DNA of 64,000 nt from Kutzneria kofuensis (GTDB lineage: Bacteria; Actinomycetota; Actinomycetes; Mycobacteriales; Pseudonocardiaceae), in assembly GCF_014203355.1 (NCBI RefSeq), contig NZ_JACHIR010000001.1, positions 3,722,038-3,786,037 on the forward strand. Direction: 5' to 3'. The notes under the pieces were generated by a model that did not search any database, was not told where the DNA came from, and was given only the letters and a program-made list of their open reading frames with translations. Both the position numbers and the translations under genes were made by a program. Shown here piece after piece: positions 18,201 through 27,345 of the stretch. How positions within the stretch are numbered: the stretch's first letter is position 1; each line of letters starts with the position of its first letter.

Positions 18201-19642
18201 ACGGCAACGGCAAGTACCTGTTCGACAACCTGCCGGACGGCACCTACCAGGTGTGCGTGGAGTTGTCGAAACTCCCGGCCACATATGGGGATTACATCTT
18301 CACGCAGCAGAACGCCGCCAAGCACAACGGCACCGACTCGGCCGTCGGGACCAACGGCTGCACGGCGGAGACGACGGTCGGCCTCGGCCACCGCTCGGAT
18401 CTGACGCTGGACGCCGGCATCTCCGCGCCGGCCAACCGGCTCGGCGACTTCGTCTGGGTGGACGGCAACCACAACGGCATCCAGGACGCCGGTGAGCCCG
18501 GCGTGCCGGGCGTCTCCGTGACGCTGAAGGGTGCCACCACGGGCAGCACGACGACCGACGCCAACGGCAAGTACGCCTTCGACAACCTGCCCGACGGCAC
18601 GTACACGGTCTGCTTCGACGTCGCGAAGTTGCCCGCGCAGTACGGGGATTACGCGCTGACGAAGCAGAACGCCGCCAGCCACAACGGCACCGACTCCGCG
18701 GCCGACACCGCCGGCTGCACGATGACCACCACGCTCGGGGTCGGGCACCGGCAGGACCTCACGCTGGACGCCGGCATCTCCGCGCCGCCGAACCAGCTGG
18801 GCGACTTCGTGTGGGTGGACGGCAACCGCAACGGCATCCAGGACGCCGGTGAACCCGGCGTACAGGGCGTCGCCGTGACGCTCAAGGGCACCGCGTACGC
18901 CACGACCACGGATGCCGGCGGCAAGTACCTGTTCGACAACCTGCCCGACGGCACATACACGGTCTGCTTCGACGTGGCCAAGCTGCCGGCGCAGTACGGC
19001 GAATACCAGGTGACCAAGCTGAACGTCGCCAACCACAACGGCACCGACTCCGCGGCGGACCCGGCCAACGGCTGCACGAAGTCGACGACGCTCGGCGTCG
19101 GCCACCGCAAGGACCTGACCCTGGACGCCGGCATCGTGGCGCCGGCCAACCGGATCGGCGACTTCGTCTGGTCGGACAAGAACGGCAACGGCATCCAGGA
19201 CGCGGGCGAGTCCGGTATCCCGGGCGTCACCGTCACGCTGAAGGGCACCTCGTACAGCACGACCACGGATGCCAGCGGCAAGTACCTGTTCGACAACCTG
19301 CCCGACGGCACATACACGGTGTGCTTCGCGGTGACCGGCAAGTACGCGGTGACCAAGCAGAACGCGGCCAACCACAACGGCACCGACTCGGCGGCGACGC
19401 CGGCCTCGGGCTGCACGCCGAGCACCACGGTCGGGGCCGGGCACCGGCAGGACCTGTCGATGGACTGCGGCGTCGTGCCGCAGGCCGCGCCGGTCACCCC
19501 GGGCGTGCCGACCGACCGTGAGCCGGCCGAGCTGGCCTACACCGGTGCGGACAGCGCGGGCCTGGTGGCGCTGGCCGGATGGCTGCTGGCCATCGGCGGC
19601 GGGCTGGTGCTGCTGACCCGCAGGAGGAGGACGAACAGCTGA
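15272..19642 (+). CDS. Cell-wall-anchored SdrD B-like repeat protein with LAxTG sorting signal
   Basis: Large exported surface protein (~1456 aa). GTG 15272 with GAGGAG 7 bases upstream opens a signal peptide (SRSRAKSTSILAAFTSLALVAGG). A unique region of ~220 residues and one DUF11-like domain (ANYRITVTNEGTQQLTGITV) follow. Nine SdrD B-type Cna-like domains run from about 16268 to 19475, each opening N(K/Q/R)(L/V/I)GD(F/Y)VW and holding GIQD.GEPG, GKYLFDNLPDGTY and NHNGTDS. Repeats 1-8 are 357 or 369 bases long; the ninth lacks the KLPAQYGDY stretch. The tail carries ELAYTG (LAxTG, as used by sortase E), a hydrophobic helix and RRRR. A stalk-like adhesin or wall protein is likely. The Asp-rich GIQD turns suggest calcium binding (inference). 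No sortase gene is in the window. Confidence 0.88.
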   Translation: MSRSRAKSTSILAAFTSLALVAGGAVLAPTAVAAGPTVPAGCVGGIAPNPSVEQTGSGGAPAGYTFAPASPVPSGTPNNKQPKLYTDGTYPQDGKLYALISTPDGNVSTAYASVPKVFPGGIYTLTDWTGTHASNLAQNGNDQYTGLRFYDSGGKQLAQTQLKVTHDVNTDNKVGRQDFAPYTAPAGTAAVKFFASTNYNWVKWDCVFLQLAAYSVQKEVQNPATGAWGPSATIPAGGTANYRITVTNEGTQQLTGITVNDPWCTTQPAGSPFTLAAGANKQLTCSHTNVAAGDDGHVNTATVSGVTSPGGKLPDQTAKATITVSTPTPPVTNKLGDFVWADTNRNGIQDNGEPGLQGVTATLKGPKAGTTTTDANGKYLFDNLPDGTYSVCFDLSKLPTQYADYKPTKQNAAGHNGTDSNADSAGCTASTTLGAAKRQDLTLDAGISGPPNQLGDYVWVDTNRNGLQDNGEAAVQGVTATLKNDQGTTLGTTATDANGKYLFDNLADGTYQVCFDLAKLPAKVGGYQLTQANAAGHNGTDSAADPSTSCTTTTTLGTGKRQDLTLDAGLVPPTNKLGDFVWLDSNKNGIQDGGEPGVPGVTVTLKGTAYKTTTDVDGKYLFDELPDGTYTACFDVSTAPAQYVGFTLTKPNAANHNGTDSTADAATKCAAPATLGPDKRQDLTLDAGLVSPPNKLGDFVWVDTNKNGIQDGGEPGVQGVPVTVKDNSGKVVGTATTDADGKYVVDNLNDGTYTVCFDLSKLPAKYGDYQLTKANAANHNGTDSAADPGSACTAPTTLGSGKREDMTLDAGIQPPVNRLGDYVWVDSNRNGIQDSGEPGVPGVTVTLKGTQSATTTTNGNGKYLFDNLPDGTYNVCFDLGKLPSQYGDYAVTKQNAVNHNGTDSAADNAGCTMTTTLGAGHRADMTLDAGIVNPPNKVGDYVWVDTNHNGIQDGGEPGLSGVTVNLTGTQTASTTTDGNGKYLFDNLPDGTYQVCVELSKLPATYGDYIFTQQNAAKHNGTDSAVGTNGCTAETTVGLGHRSDLTLDAGISAPANRLGDFVWVDGNHNGIQDAGEPGVPGVSVTLKGATTGSTTTDANGKYAFDNLPDGTYTVCFDVAKLPAQYGDYALTKQNAASHNGTDSAADTAGCTMTTTLGVGHRQDLTLDAGISAPPNQLGDFVWVDGNRNGIQDAGEPGVQGVAVTLKGTAYATTTDAGGKYLFDNLPDGTYTVCFDVAKLPAQYGEYQVTKLNVANHNGTDSAADPANGCTKSTTLGVGHRKDLTLDAGIVAPANRIGDFVWSDKNGNGIQDAGESGIPGVTVTLKGTSYSTTTDASGKYLFDNLPDGTYTVCFAVTGKYAVTKQNAANHNGTDSAATPASGCTPSTTVGAGHRQDLSMDCGVVPQAAPVTPGVPTDREPAELAYTGADSAGLVALAGWLLAIGGGLVLLTRRRRTNS
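16268..19475 (+). repeat. Nine tandem ~357-369 bp coding repeats
   Basis: Repeat starts are near 16268, 16625, 16994, 17351, 17720, 18077, 18434, 18791 and 19148. Spacing is 357 or 369 bases. Neighbouring copies share long identical nucleotide stretches, so copy number is likely to vary by recombination. Confidence 0.85.
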
Positions 19643-19647
19643 CGCGA

Positions 19648-19678
19648 AGGGGCGCCGTCCGCACGGGCGGCGCCCCCT
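19648..19678 (+). terminator. Terminator of the repeat adhesin gene
   Basis: GGGGCGCCG (19649-19657) and CGGCGCCCC (19668-19676) form a 9-bp GC stem with a 10-base loop, starting 6 bases after the stop and followed by TCTTA. Confidence 0.75.
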
Positions 19679-19737
19679 CTTACGCTCCGTGACCTGGGCG
19701 AATGTAAGGGTGGCGCGGGGGTGCGTACCATTTGCGT

Positions 19738-21120
<1,383 letters not shown>

Positions 21121-21131
21121 GGAACTGACTG

Positions 21132-22100
21132 ATGGCGGGTAACTCCCAGCGGCGTGGCGCCATGCGCAAGGCCGGCACGAAGAAGGGCGCCGTCGTCGGC
21201 TCGGGTGGCCAGCGCTCCAAGGGCCTGGAGGGCAAGGGGCCGACGCCGAAGGCCAAGGAGCGCACCGGGCATCCGGCACAGCGCAAGGCCAACGCCGCCG
21301 CCGCGCGCCAGGAGCAGCAGCAGAAGCGGCAGAAGAAGGCGGCCAACTCGGCCGAGACGGTCGCCGGCCGCAACCCGGTCGTGGAGTGCCTGCGGGCCGG
21401 CGTGCCGGCCACCGCGCTGTACGTGGCGATCGGCATCGACACCGACGAGCGCGTCGCCGAGTCGATCAAGCTCGCCGGCAACCGGGGCATCTCCGTGCTG
21501 GAGGTCGCCCGCGGCGAGCTGGACCGGATCACCGCCGGCGCCATGCACCAGGGCCTCGGGCTGCAGGTGCCGCCGTTCGAGTACAGCCACCCCGACGAGC
21601 TGCTCCGGCAGGCGCACGACAGCGGCGAGCCGCCGCTGCTCGTCGCCCTGGACGGCGTCACCGACCCCCGCAACCTCGGTGCGGTCGTGCGCTCCGCCGC
21701 CGCGTTCGGCGCGCAGGGCGTGCTGCTGCCGCAGCGGCGCAGCGCGAGCATGACCGCCGTGGCCTGGCGGACCAGCGCCGGCACCGCGGCCAAGATGCCG
21801 ATCGCGATCGCCACCAACCTCACGAGGACGCTGAAGGACTGGGCGTCCGAGGGCCTGATGGTGATCGGTCTCGACGCCGACGCCACCATCTCCGTCGACG
21901 AGCTCGAACTCGCCACCGGGCCGCTGGTCGTCGTCGTCGGCTCGGAGGGGCGCGGGCTGTCCCGGCTGGTGCGGGAGACCTGCGACCAGACCGTGTCCAT
22001 CCCGATGGCCGCCGGCGTCGAGTCGCTCAACGCCTCCGTGGCCGCCGGCGTCGTGCTCGCCGAGGTGGCAAGGCGCCGAAGGGTGGCCGGCCGGATCTGA
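21132..22100 (+). CDS. rlmB: 23S rRNA (guanosine-2'-O)-methyltransferase
   Basis: SpoU/TrmH-type (SPOUT) methyltransferase of 322 aa. A basic low-complexity N-terminal extension of ~70 residues (Lys/Arg/Gln-rich) precedes the substrate-binding domain ([21 protein letters not shown]). The knotted catalytic domain carries motif 1 [17 protein letters not shown], motif 2 [11 protein letters not shown] and motif 3 [23 protein letters not shown] 21132 lies 11 bases after cysS with a GAGGAA site, so they are co-transcribed. Confidence 0.93.
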   Translation: MAGNSQRRGAMRKAGTKKGAVVGSGGQRSKGLEGKGPTPKAKERTGHPAQRKANAAAARQEQQQKRQKKAANSAETVAGRNPVVECLRAGVPATALYVAIGIDTDERVAESIKLAGNRGISVLEVARGELDRITAGAMHQGLGLQVPPFEYSHPDELLRQAHDSGEPPLLVALDGVTDPRNLGAVVRSAAAFGAQGVLLPQRRSASMTAVAWRTSAGTAAKMPIAIATNLTRTLKDWASEGLMVIGLDADATISVDELELATGPLVVVVGSEGRGLSRLVRETCDQTVSIPMAAGVESLNASVAAGVVLAEVARRRRVAGRI

Positions 22101-22168
22101 CGTTCGGCCGTTCGGCCGCTCGGTCTTGGGTTAGGGTCGACCGTGGCGTCCCTGACCCGAGGCCGAGG

Positions 22169-23602
22169 ATGAACTTCGTCAGCCCGCTGTTCCTGTGGTA
22201 CTTCGTGCCGGTCGTGCTGCTGGCCGTGCTCGTCACGCCACGCGGTTGGCGCAACGGCGTTGTCGCCGTGGCCAGCCTGGTGTTCTACGCCGCGGGCGCC
22301 GGGCCGACGACGGTGCTGCTGCTGTGCAGCATGGCCATCAACTACCTGGCCGGCCTGGTGCTCGAACCGGCGACCAGCCGGCTCGGCGAGAACGACCGCC
22401 GGGTCGTGCTGGCCGGTGTGATCGCCGTCAACCTCGCCGCGCTGGTGGTGTGGAAGTACGCCGGATTCCTCACCGAACAGGCGAACAACATCGCCAAGCT
22501 GTTCGGTGGCGGCGTGCAGGTGGCGCAGGTCGCACTGCCCATCGGCATCTCGTTCTACACGTTCCACCACATCTCGTACCTGGTGGACATCCACCGCGGC
22601 GAACGCACCGCCGCGCGCAATCCCGTGGCCTTCATCGCCTACATCGCGATGTTCCCGCAGCTGGTCGCCGGGCCGATCGTGCGGTACCGGGAGATCGCCG
22701 ATCAGTTGCCGCAGCAACGATTTCACCGCCTCGACGACTTCGCCGCCGGCTTTCCCCGGTTCGCGCTGGGGCTGAGCAAGAAGGTCATCGTCGCCGACCA
22801 GCTCGGGCCGGTCGTCGCCACCTGCTTCGACACCTCGCCGCACGAGATGACCTTCGGCATCGCCTGGCTCGGCGCGATCGCGTACACCCTGCAGCTGTAC
22901 TTCGACTTCTCCGGCTATTCGGACATGGCCATCGGTCTCGGACGAATGCTCGGTTTCCGGCTGCCCGAGAACTTCGCCCGCCCGTACTCGTCGGTCACCG
23001 TCACCGAGTTCTGGCGGCGCTGGCACATGTCCCTGTCGCGGTGGTTCCGCGACTACGTCTACATCCCGCTCGGCGGCAACCGCCACGGCGTGGCCAAGAC
23101 GTACCGGAATCTCGGGATCGTCTTCGTCCTCACCGGTTTCTGGCACGGCGCCAACTGGACGTTCCTGGTCTGGGGCCTGTACCACGGGGCCCTGCTGGTG
23201 ATCGAGCGTGGCCTCGGCACCGGCAAGGCCCCCGATGTTCCCCTGCACCGCCTGCTCCGCCGCGCCGGCACCCTGCTGCTCGTCGTCTTCGGCTGGGTGC
23301 TCTTCCGCGCCCCCGACCTCGGGCAGGCGCTGGTGATGATGGGGCACATGCTCATCCCCGACTTCGCCGGCCTCGGTGACGTCGTCGGCCCCACCCTCAA
23401 CAACCAGCGCACCCTCGTCCTGCTGCTGGCGCTGCTCATCGTCCTGATGCCCGCCCGCCCCGCCACCGGCCGCTTCCTCGAGTCCGCCCGCAGCCGCCCC
23501 GCCGTGGCCCTGCGCGCCGCCGTCATGGTGCTCGGCCTGCCCTACGCCGCCATCCTGTTGGCGTCCGGCACCTTCAGCCCTTTCCTCTACTACCAGTTCT
23601 GA
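22169..23602 (+). CDS. MBOAT-family O-acyltransferase (AlgI-like)
   Basis: 477-aa polytopic membrane protein of the MBOAT family, which moves acyl groups onto surface polymers. The core segments are PIGISFYTFHHISYLVDIHRGE, MFPQLVAGPIVRYREI, YFDFSGYSDMAIGLGRMLGFRLPENF, TEFWRRWHMSLSRWFRDYVYIPLGG and FWHGANWTFLVWGLYHG, the last with the catalytic His near residue 325. ATG 22169 follows GAGG. The AlgI/DltB partners (AlgX/AlgJ-type SGNH or DltA/C/D) are not nearby, so the acceptor is unknown. The frame is open upstream through rlmB, but that is a shadow. Confidence 0.88.
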   Translation: MNFVSPLFLWYFVPVVLLAVLVTPRGWRNGVVAVASLVFYAAGAGPTTVLLLCSMAINYLAGLVLEPATSRLGENDRRVVLAGVIAVNLAALVVWKYAGFLTEQANNIAKLFGGGVQVAQVALPIGISFYTFHHISYLVDIHRGERTAARNPVAFIAYIAMFPQLVAGPIVRYREIADQLPQQRFHRLDDFAAGFPRFALGLSKKVIVADQLGPVVATCFDTSPHEMTFGIAWLGAIAYTLQLYFDFSGYSDMAIGLGRMLGFRLPENFARPYSSVTVTEFWRRWHMSLSRWFRDYVYIPLGGNRHGVAKTYRNLGIVFVLTGFWHGANWTFLVWGLYHGALLVIERGLGTGKAPDVPLHRLLRRAGTLLLVVFGWVLFRAPDLGQALVMMGHMLIPDFAGLGDVVGPTLNNQRTLVLLLALLIVLMPARPATGRFLESARSRPAVALRAAVMVLGLPYAAILLASGTFSPFLYYQF

Positions 23603-23970
23603 CCGACCACGGCATCGATCTCGATCTCGACGAGCCAGGCGGGGTCGATGAAACCGCTGACCTGGACGAAGGTGCAAGCGGGGCGCACGTCGTGGAAACG
23701 CTCGCCGTGGGCCCGGGCGGCGTCCTCCCAGCGGGCGATGTCGGTGAGCATGATCCTGGTCCGGATGACGTCGTCGAGCGAGGCGCCGACGTCGGCCAGA
23801 GCCTGCTCGGCGATGTCGAAGCAGCGCACGGTCTGCGCGTGGAGGTCGTCGGTGACGACGCCGATCGGGGCGGTGCCGGCGACGGCCACCCAGGGCCCGA
23901 TGCGGACCGCACGGGAGAAGCCGATTCGCGGCTCCAGGGGTGAACCGGAGGAAGCGGACCGCCGGTTCAC
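23590..23970 (-). CDS. RidA/YjgF-family protein
   Basis: 126-aa Rid-family protein (reactive imine/enamine deaminase family). The usual core order is present: IGFSRAVRIGPWVAVAGTAP, ATF-like DDLHAQTVRCFDIAEQALADVGASLDDVIRTRIMLTD, and C-terminal PACTFVQVSGFIDPAWLVEIEIDAVV. The canonical catalytic Arg of the RidA subgroup (R in P.R.) is replaced in the PACTFV segment, so it may belong to a Rid1-7 branch without that activity. The start overlaps the upstream CMD gene by 4 bases (coupled). The 3' end overlaps the convergent MBOAT gene by 13 bases. Confidence 0.85.
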   Translation of the reverse strand: MNRRSASSGSPLEPRIGFSRAVRIGPWVAVAGTAPIGVVTDDLHAQTVRCFDIAEQALADVGASLDDVIRTRIMLTDIARWEDAARAHGERFHDVRPACTFVQVSGFIDPAWLVEIEIDAVVGQNW

Positions 23971-24380
23971 TGCGCGCCGTCGACCGGCAGCAGTCCGCGC
24001 TCGGCGAAGACCTCCTTGGCCACGTTGGTGGCGTTGAGCGCACGGGGAAAGCCGCAGTAGCCGGCGGCCTGCAGCATCGCCTCGATGATCTCGGCCGGCG
24101 TGAGGCCGACGTTGAGCGAGGTGTTGACGTGCACGCGCAGCTGCGGTTCGCAGCCGCCGAGCGCGGTCAGCATGCCGATGGTGACCAGCTGCCGGTCCCG
24201 CGGCACCAGCTGCGGCCGCGAGTAGATCTCGCCGAAGCCCCAGGCGACGAGCTGGTGCCCCAGTTCGGGAGACACGTCGGCGAGGGATTCGACGACCGCC
24301 GGTCCGATCCCCCCGCTGACCTCGTTCAGCAGCGCCATTCCCCGGTCGAACCGGGCCTGCCGATCATCGTGCTCGGTCAT
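23967..24380 (-). CDS. Carboxymuconolactone decarboxylase-family protein
   Basis: 137-aa CMD-domain protein: RFDRGMALLNEVSGG, QLVAWGFGEIYSRPQLVPRDRQLVTIGMLTALGG, EPQLRVHVNTSLNVGLTPAEIIEAMLQAAGYCGFPRALNA. It carries the E-x4-H of the lactone-decarboxylase branch and lacks the AhpD CxxC pair. Such proteins are often encoded with Rid proteins in small catabolic units, as here (4-base overlap). The substrate is not evident; no protocatechuate genes are near. Confidence 0.87.
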   Translation of the reverse strand: MTEHDDRQARFDRGMALLNEVSGGIGPAVVESLADVSPELGHQLVAWGFGEIYSRPQLVPRDRQLVTIGMLTALGGCEPQLRVHVNTSLNVGLTPAEIIEAMLQAAGYCGFPRALNATNVAKEVFAERGLLPVDGAQ

Positions 24381-24417
24381 AGGCCCACCTTACGGCGTCA
24401 CCCATTAGGATCATGCG

Positions 24418-24930
24418 GTGATGGCGTTCGACGGTCACGTCTGGATCCACGACGGCCAGCTCTACCTCAGCGGAAACCCCCACGGCAGCCCCGACTGGGA
24501 CCGGTGTTTCACCGCGAACCCGGTCGGCATCGTCGGCGTCTACGGCGGCGAGGCGATCCTGCTCACCGGCCTGCACACGGGCCACGTCGGCGTCCGCGTG
24601 GACGTCGCCGAGGCGGACCCGGGCGCGCAGCTGGAGCGCTACGAGGACGTGGTGGAGATCGACTTCGTCCCGACCGAGGACGAGCTGCACCTGGTCGAGT
24701 GGGCCGGCGAGGACAGCCACCCGCTGGGCGCGCTGCCGAAGGGCCCGGGCAATCACCGTTTGCGTTACCACGCAAGGGGAATGGACGCGGGGCACGATCT
24801 GGACACGGCGGATGAGCACGACGACGAGCCGGTGGACGAGTACCTCGTGCAGGTTTGGCCGGCACGCCCGTCCATGCCGGCCACCCTCAAGCTGACGAGT
24901 GCCTACGCACGGGCGTGCCAGAGCAGCTAA
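24418..24930 (+). CDS. Conserved hypothetical protein, function unknown
   Basis: 170-aa soluble acidic protein I cannot assign. It is mostly beta-strand: MAFDGHVWIHDGQLYLSGN, GIVGVYGGEAILLTGLHTGHVGVRVDVAE, VVEIDFVPTEDELHLVEWAGE. A motif-like C-terminal stretch follows (RLRYHARGMDAGHDLDTA, DEYLVQVWPA), of a type seen in small actinobacterial immunity or competence-J-like proteins; this is a weak impression only. No signal or membrane segment. Start is GTG 24418 or ATG 24421, 37 bases from the divergent CMD gene. The end overlaps the convergent methyltransferase by 4 bases. Confidence 0.7.
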   Translation: MMAFDGHVWIHDGQLYLSGNPHGSPDWDRCFTANPVGIVGVYGGEAILLTGLHTGHVGVRVDVAEADPGAQLERYEDVVEIDFVPTEDELHLVEWAGEDSHPLGALPKGPGNHRLRYHARGMDAGHDLDTADEHDDEPVDEYLVQVWPARPSMPATLKLTSAYARACQSS

Positions 24931-25715
24931 CCCTTGCGCCCCACCGTGAGGAGGTGCGAGGAGACCCCCAGCACACTGGGCTCGGTCTCGACGAGTCGCA
25001 GCGCCCACAGCAGCCGTTCGCGCCGCTCGGGGTCGGCGAACCGGGCCTCCATCTCGTCGTCGGACAGCGCCCGCGCACTGCCCTCGATGGCGAACACCTG
25101 CGGCGCAAGGAATCCCGCTTCCAACGCCTCCTGGACGGACTCCTCGGGGCGATGGAAGTACGTGTGCGTGAACCAGTTGAACGGCCGGTCCTCGGGCGGG
25201 CGGTGATGTCCATCGACCACAGTGGACTTGACCAAGTTCCGGAATTCCTCGTGCTGGAACAGATCCCGATAGAGGCCGTCGTGGAAGGACGAGAACCGCG
25301 AGATGGTGGCGGCAGCGACATGTCCGCCGGGCTTCAGGACCCGGTGCGCCTCACGCCAAGCGGCCAGCCGGTCCTCAAGAGTCAGCAGGTGGTACAGCGG
25401 CCCGCACATGAGCACGAAGTCGTACGACGCGTCGGCGGCGTCCAGCTTACGCGCGTCGCCGAGAACCGCGTTCACACCGGAGATGTCGGCCGCCTTACCC
25501 ACGTGCAGCGGCACGGCGTCGACGAGGTCGACCCGGTGGCCCAGTTCGGCCAGCCAGCGCGCATGCACCCCGGTCCCGCCACCGACGTCCACAACGGACG
25601 CGGGCGCCGCCGGCAGGTAGCGCTGAACGAGTTCCTTGGTGCGCAACAGTTCCAGCAGCCCGGCGCCCCCGCCGAGCCGCCCGTCCTCTTCGTCCCGCTC
25701 GTAATAACGCTGCAT
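24927..25715 (-). CDS. Class I SAM-dependent methyltransferase
   Basis: 262 aa. Rossmann methyltransferase motif I is VVDVGGGTGVHARWLAELGH near residue 42, followed by VDLVDAVPLH (acidic loop), GDARKLD, DFVLMCGPLYHL (motif IV) and HRVLKPGGHVAAATI (post motif). The N-terminal QRYYERDEEDGRL and C-terminal LLTVGRK are typical of small-molecule methyltransferases in actinomycetes. Substrate unknown. Monocistronic. Confidence 0.85.
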   Translation of the reverse strand: MQRYYERDEEDGRLGGGAGLLELLRTKELVQRYLPAAPASVVDVGGGTGVHARWLAELGHRVDLVDAVPLHVGKAADISGVNAVLGDARKLDAADASYDFVLMCGPLYHLLTLEDRLAAWREAHRVLKPGGHVAAATISRFSSFHDGLYRDLFQHEEFRNLVKSTVVDGHHRPPEDRPFNWFTHTYFHRPEESVQEALEAGFLAPQVFAIEGSARALSDDEMEARFADPERRERLLWALRLVETEPSVLGVSSHLLTVGRKG

Positions 25716-25749
25716 CTTTCGACGGTAGCGAGCGGGACCAGCGATTATC

Positions 25750-26343
25750 TCAGTCGGCGTAGCGGATCTTGATGTCGCCGGCGCTCACGCTGCCCTCGAC
25801 GTGCAGCACCGGCAGGTTGGGACGGCCGGGCGAGTTGACCTTGTTGGTGAGCCGGCCGCTGCCGACCGACACCGACTCGACCACCACGGTCCAGCCGTGC
25901 GGCACCAGCACCTTGATGTTGCCCCAGCCGCACTCGGCGTGCAGCCACACGTCGCGGTGCCGGCAGATCGCCTCGCTGAAGTCGATCTTCACGTTGCCCA
26001 TCGAGCAGCGCGCGTTGATCCGGCTCGGCACGATCCACTCGCCGACCTGGTTGACGTTGCCCATGCCGGCGTTGAGCTCCAGCGGCCGCTCGGCCTCCGC
26101 CCCGGCGCCGGGCGTGGTCAGCGCGACGGTGCCGTTCTGCACGGCGGCGGGCAGGTCGGCCAGGATCGCGGTGAGCTCGCCTCTCACCTTGGCCGACGCG
26201 GCGATCGCGCTGCGCTCGCCGAACTCGTCGATGGTGATCATCCCCTGGTCCAGCGCGTCCTGGAGCAGCACGCCCGCCCGCTCACGCTCGACGTTGGACA
26301 CACGGAGGTTGGCCGGGTCGATCGGGGTGATCTCGTCAGTCAT
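25750..26343 (-). CDS. DUF1707 protein with LiaF-like C-terminal domain
   Basis: 197 aa, soluble. Residues ~12-65 are DUF1707 (LRVSNVERERAGVLLQDALDQGMITIDEFGERSAIAASAKVRGEL), a SHOCT-like helical pair. Residues ~95-195 are a right-handed beta repeat like LiaF/DUF2154 (NVKIDFSEA, WGNIKVLVPHGWTVVVESVSVGSG, VLHVEGSVSAGDIKIRY). The family is linked to envelope-stress sensing, but there is no membrane helix or LiaRS pair here. Role unknown. Confidence 0.82.
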   Translation of the reverse strand: MTDEITPIDPANLRVSNVERERAGVLLQDALDQGMITIDEFGERSAIAASAKVRGELTAILADLPAAVQNGTVALTTPGAGAEAERPLELNAGMGNVNQVGEWIVPSRINARCSMGNVKIDFSEAICRHRDVWLHAECGWGNIKVLVPHGWTVVVESVSVGSGRLTNKVNSPGRPNLPVLHVEGSVSAGDIKIRYAD

Positions 26344-26401
26344 GGTTCAACGCTAGTACGGATCGACTGGCGTTCTCTTGGGGAAAGTCCCCGATTTCGA
26401 C

Positions 26402-27280
26402 TCAGGGACGGCCCGCACCTACGGCCAGATGGGCCGACGCGAGGCCACGCCCGCTGCCGATCCGCCGCGCCCGGAGCACGCCGACCAACCGGCACACCAG
26501 GTAGATGAGGAACGAGATGGCCGTGACGAACGCACTCACCGGCTTGCCCGGCACCAGCGACAGCACGATGCCGCCGAGCACTGCCAGCTCCGCGAACACG
26601 ATCGACAGCACCGTTGCCACCACCGGCGACGCCGTCACCCGCGACGCGGCCGCCGCCGGCGTGATCATCAGTGACAGCACCAGCAGCGAGCCCACGGTCT
26701 GCACGCCCAGTGCGGTCGCCACACCCACCAACACGGCGAACACCGGCGACAACACCCGCAGCGGCACCCCGCGTGCGGCGGCGACCTCCGCGTCCACGCT
26801 GGCGAACAGCAGCGGCCGGTAGATCAGCGCCAGCACCACCAGCACTCCCACCGCCGCGCTGACCAGAAGCACCAGGCTGCCGGGGTCGACGCTCGCGATC
26901 TGCCCGATGAGCAGGCCGAACTTGTTGGCGGAATTGCCTTCGTAGAACGACAGCAGCAGCACGCCCACGCCCAGCCCGAACGCCAGCACCGCGCCGATGA
27001 CGGAGTCGTGCTCCGACACCTTGCGGGTGAGCAGGCCCAGGATCACCGCCGCCACCACCGCGCCGATCAGTGATCCGTAGCCGACGTTGATGCCCGCCAG
27101 CAGCGCCGCCGCCCCACCGGTCAGCGCCAGCTCGCTGGTGCCGTGCACGGAGAAGGCCATGTTGCGGGTGACGATCAGCGGCCCCAGCACCCCGGCCAGC
27201 ACGCCGAGCACCGCCGCGGCGACCAGCGCCGTGCCGACGAAGGGAAGGAGGAGGAGGGTGGTGGAGATGTAGTCGGACAT
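26402..27280 (-). CDS. znuB: Zinc ABC transporter permease
   Basis: 292-aa ABC-3 family permease with about eight hydrophobic helices. Conserved parts are GVLAGVLGPLIVTRNMAFSVHGTSELALTGGA, FGLLIGQIASV and VGSLLVLSLMITPAAAASRVT. It is the last gene of the znuA-znuC-znuB operon on the minus strand. Its ATG overlaps the stop of a 21-codon mini-ORF (TGATG), which in turn overlaps the znuC stop. Confidence 0.9.
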   Translation of the reverse strand: MSDYISTTLLLLPFVGTALVAAAVLGVLAGVLGPLIVTRNMAFSVHGTSELALTGGAAALLAGINVGYGSLIGAVVAAVILGLLTRKVSEHDSVIGAVLAFGLGVGVLLLSFYEGNSANKFGLLIGQIASVDPGSLVLLVSAAVGVLVVLALIYRPLLFASVDAEVAAARGVPLRVLSPVFAVLVGVATALGVQTVGSLLVLSLMITPAAAASRVTASPVVATVLSIVFAELAVLGGIVLSLVPGKPVSAFVTAISFLIYLVCRLVGVLRARRIGSGRGLASAHLAVGAGRP

Positions 27281-27345
27281 CAGGACTGCGCCTCCCGACG
27301 CACGGCGACGACGAGCGGAAGGGCCTGCGCGATGTGGTCGGACAT
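27280..27345 (-). CDS. 21-codon mini-ORF between znuC and znuB (duplicated start region)
   Basis: ATG at 27345 shares its A with the znuC stop (TGATG), and the mini-ORF stop shares its A with the znuB start in the same way. The product begins MSDHIAQALPLV, like znuB's MSDYISTTLLLL. The DNA around both starts is near-identical (27268-27302 against 27331-27367, offset 63 bases). Either a remnant of a local duplication or a coupling peptide that passes ribosomes from znuC to znuB. Whether it is translated is inference. Confidence 0.45.
   Translation of the reverse strand: MSDHIAQALPLVVAVRREAQS

Noticed and set aside
16127-19444. A 1105-codon minus-strand frame antisense to the adhesin repeats
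   Set aside because: It mirrors the nine repeats of the sense gene and has no start signal or known fold. The open frame follows from codon bias.
21386-23602. A 738-codon open frame spanning rlmB and the MBOAT gene, which could be read as a fusion protein
   Set aside because: Its first ~260 codons are Arg/Ala-rich out-of-frame translation of rlmB. Family homology and a good ATG begin only at 22169.
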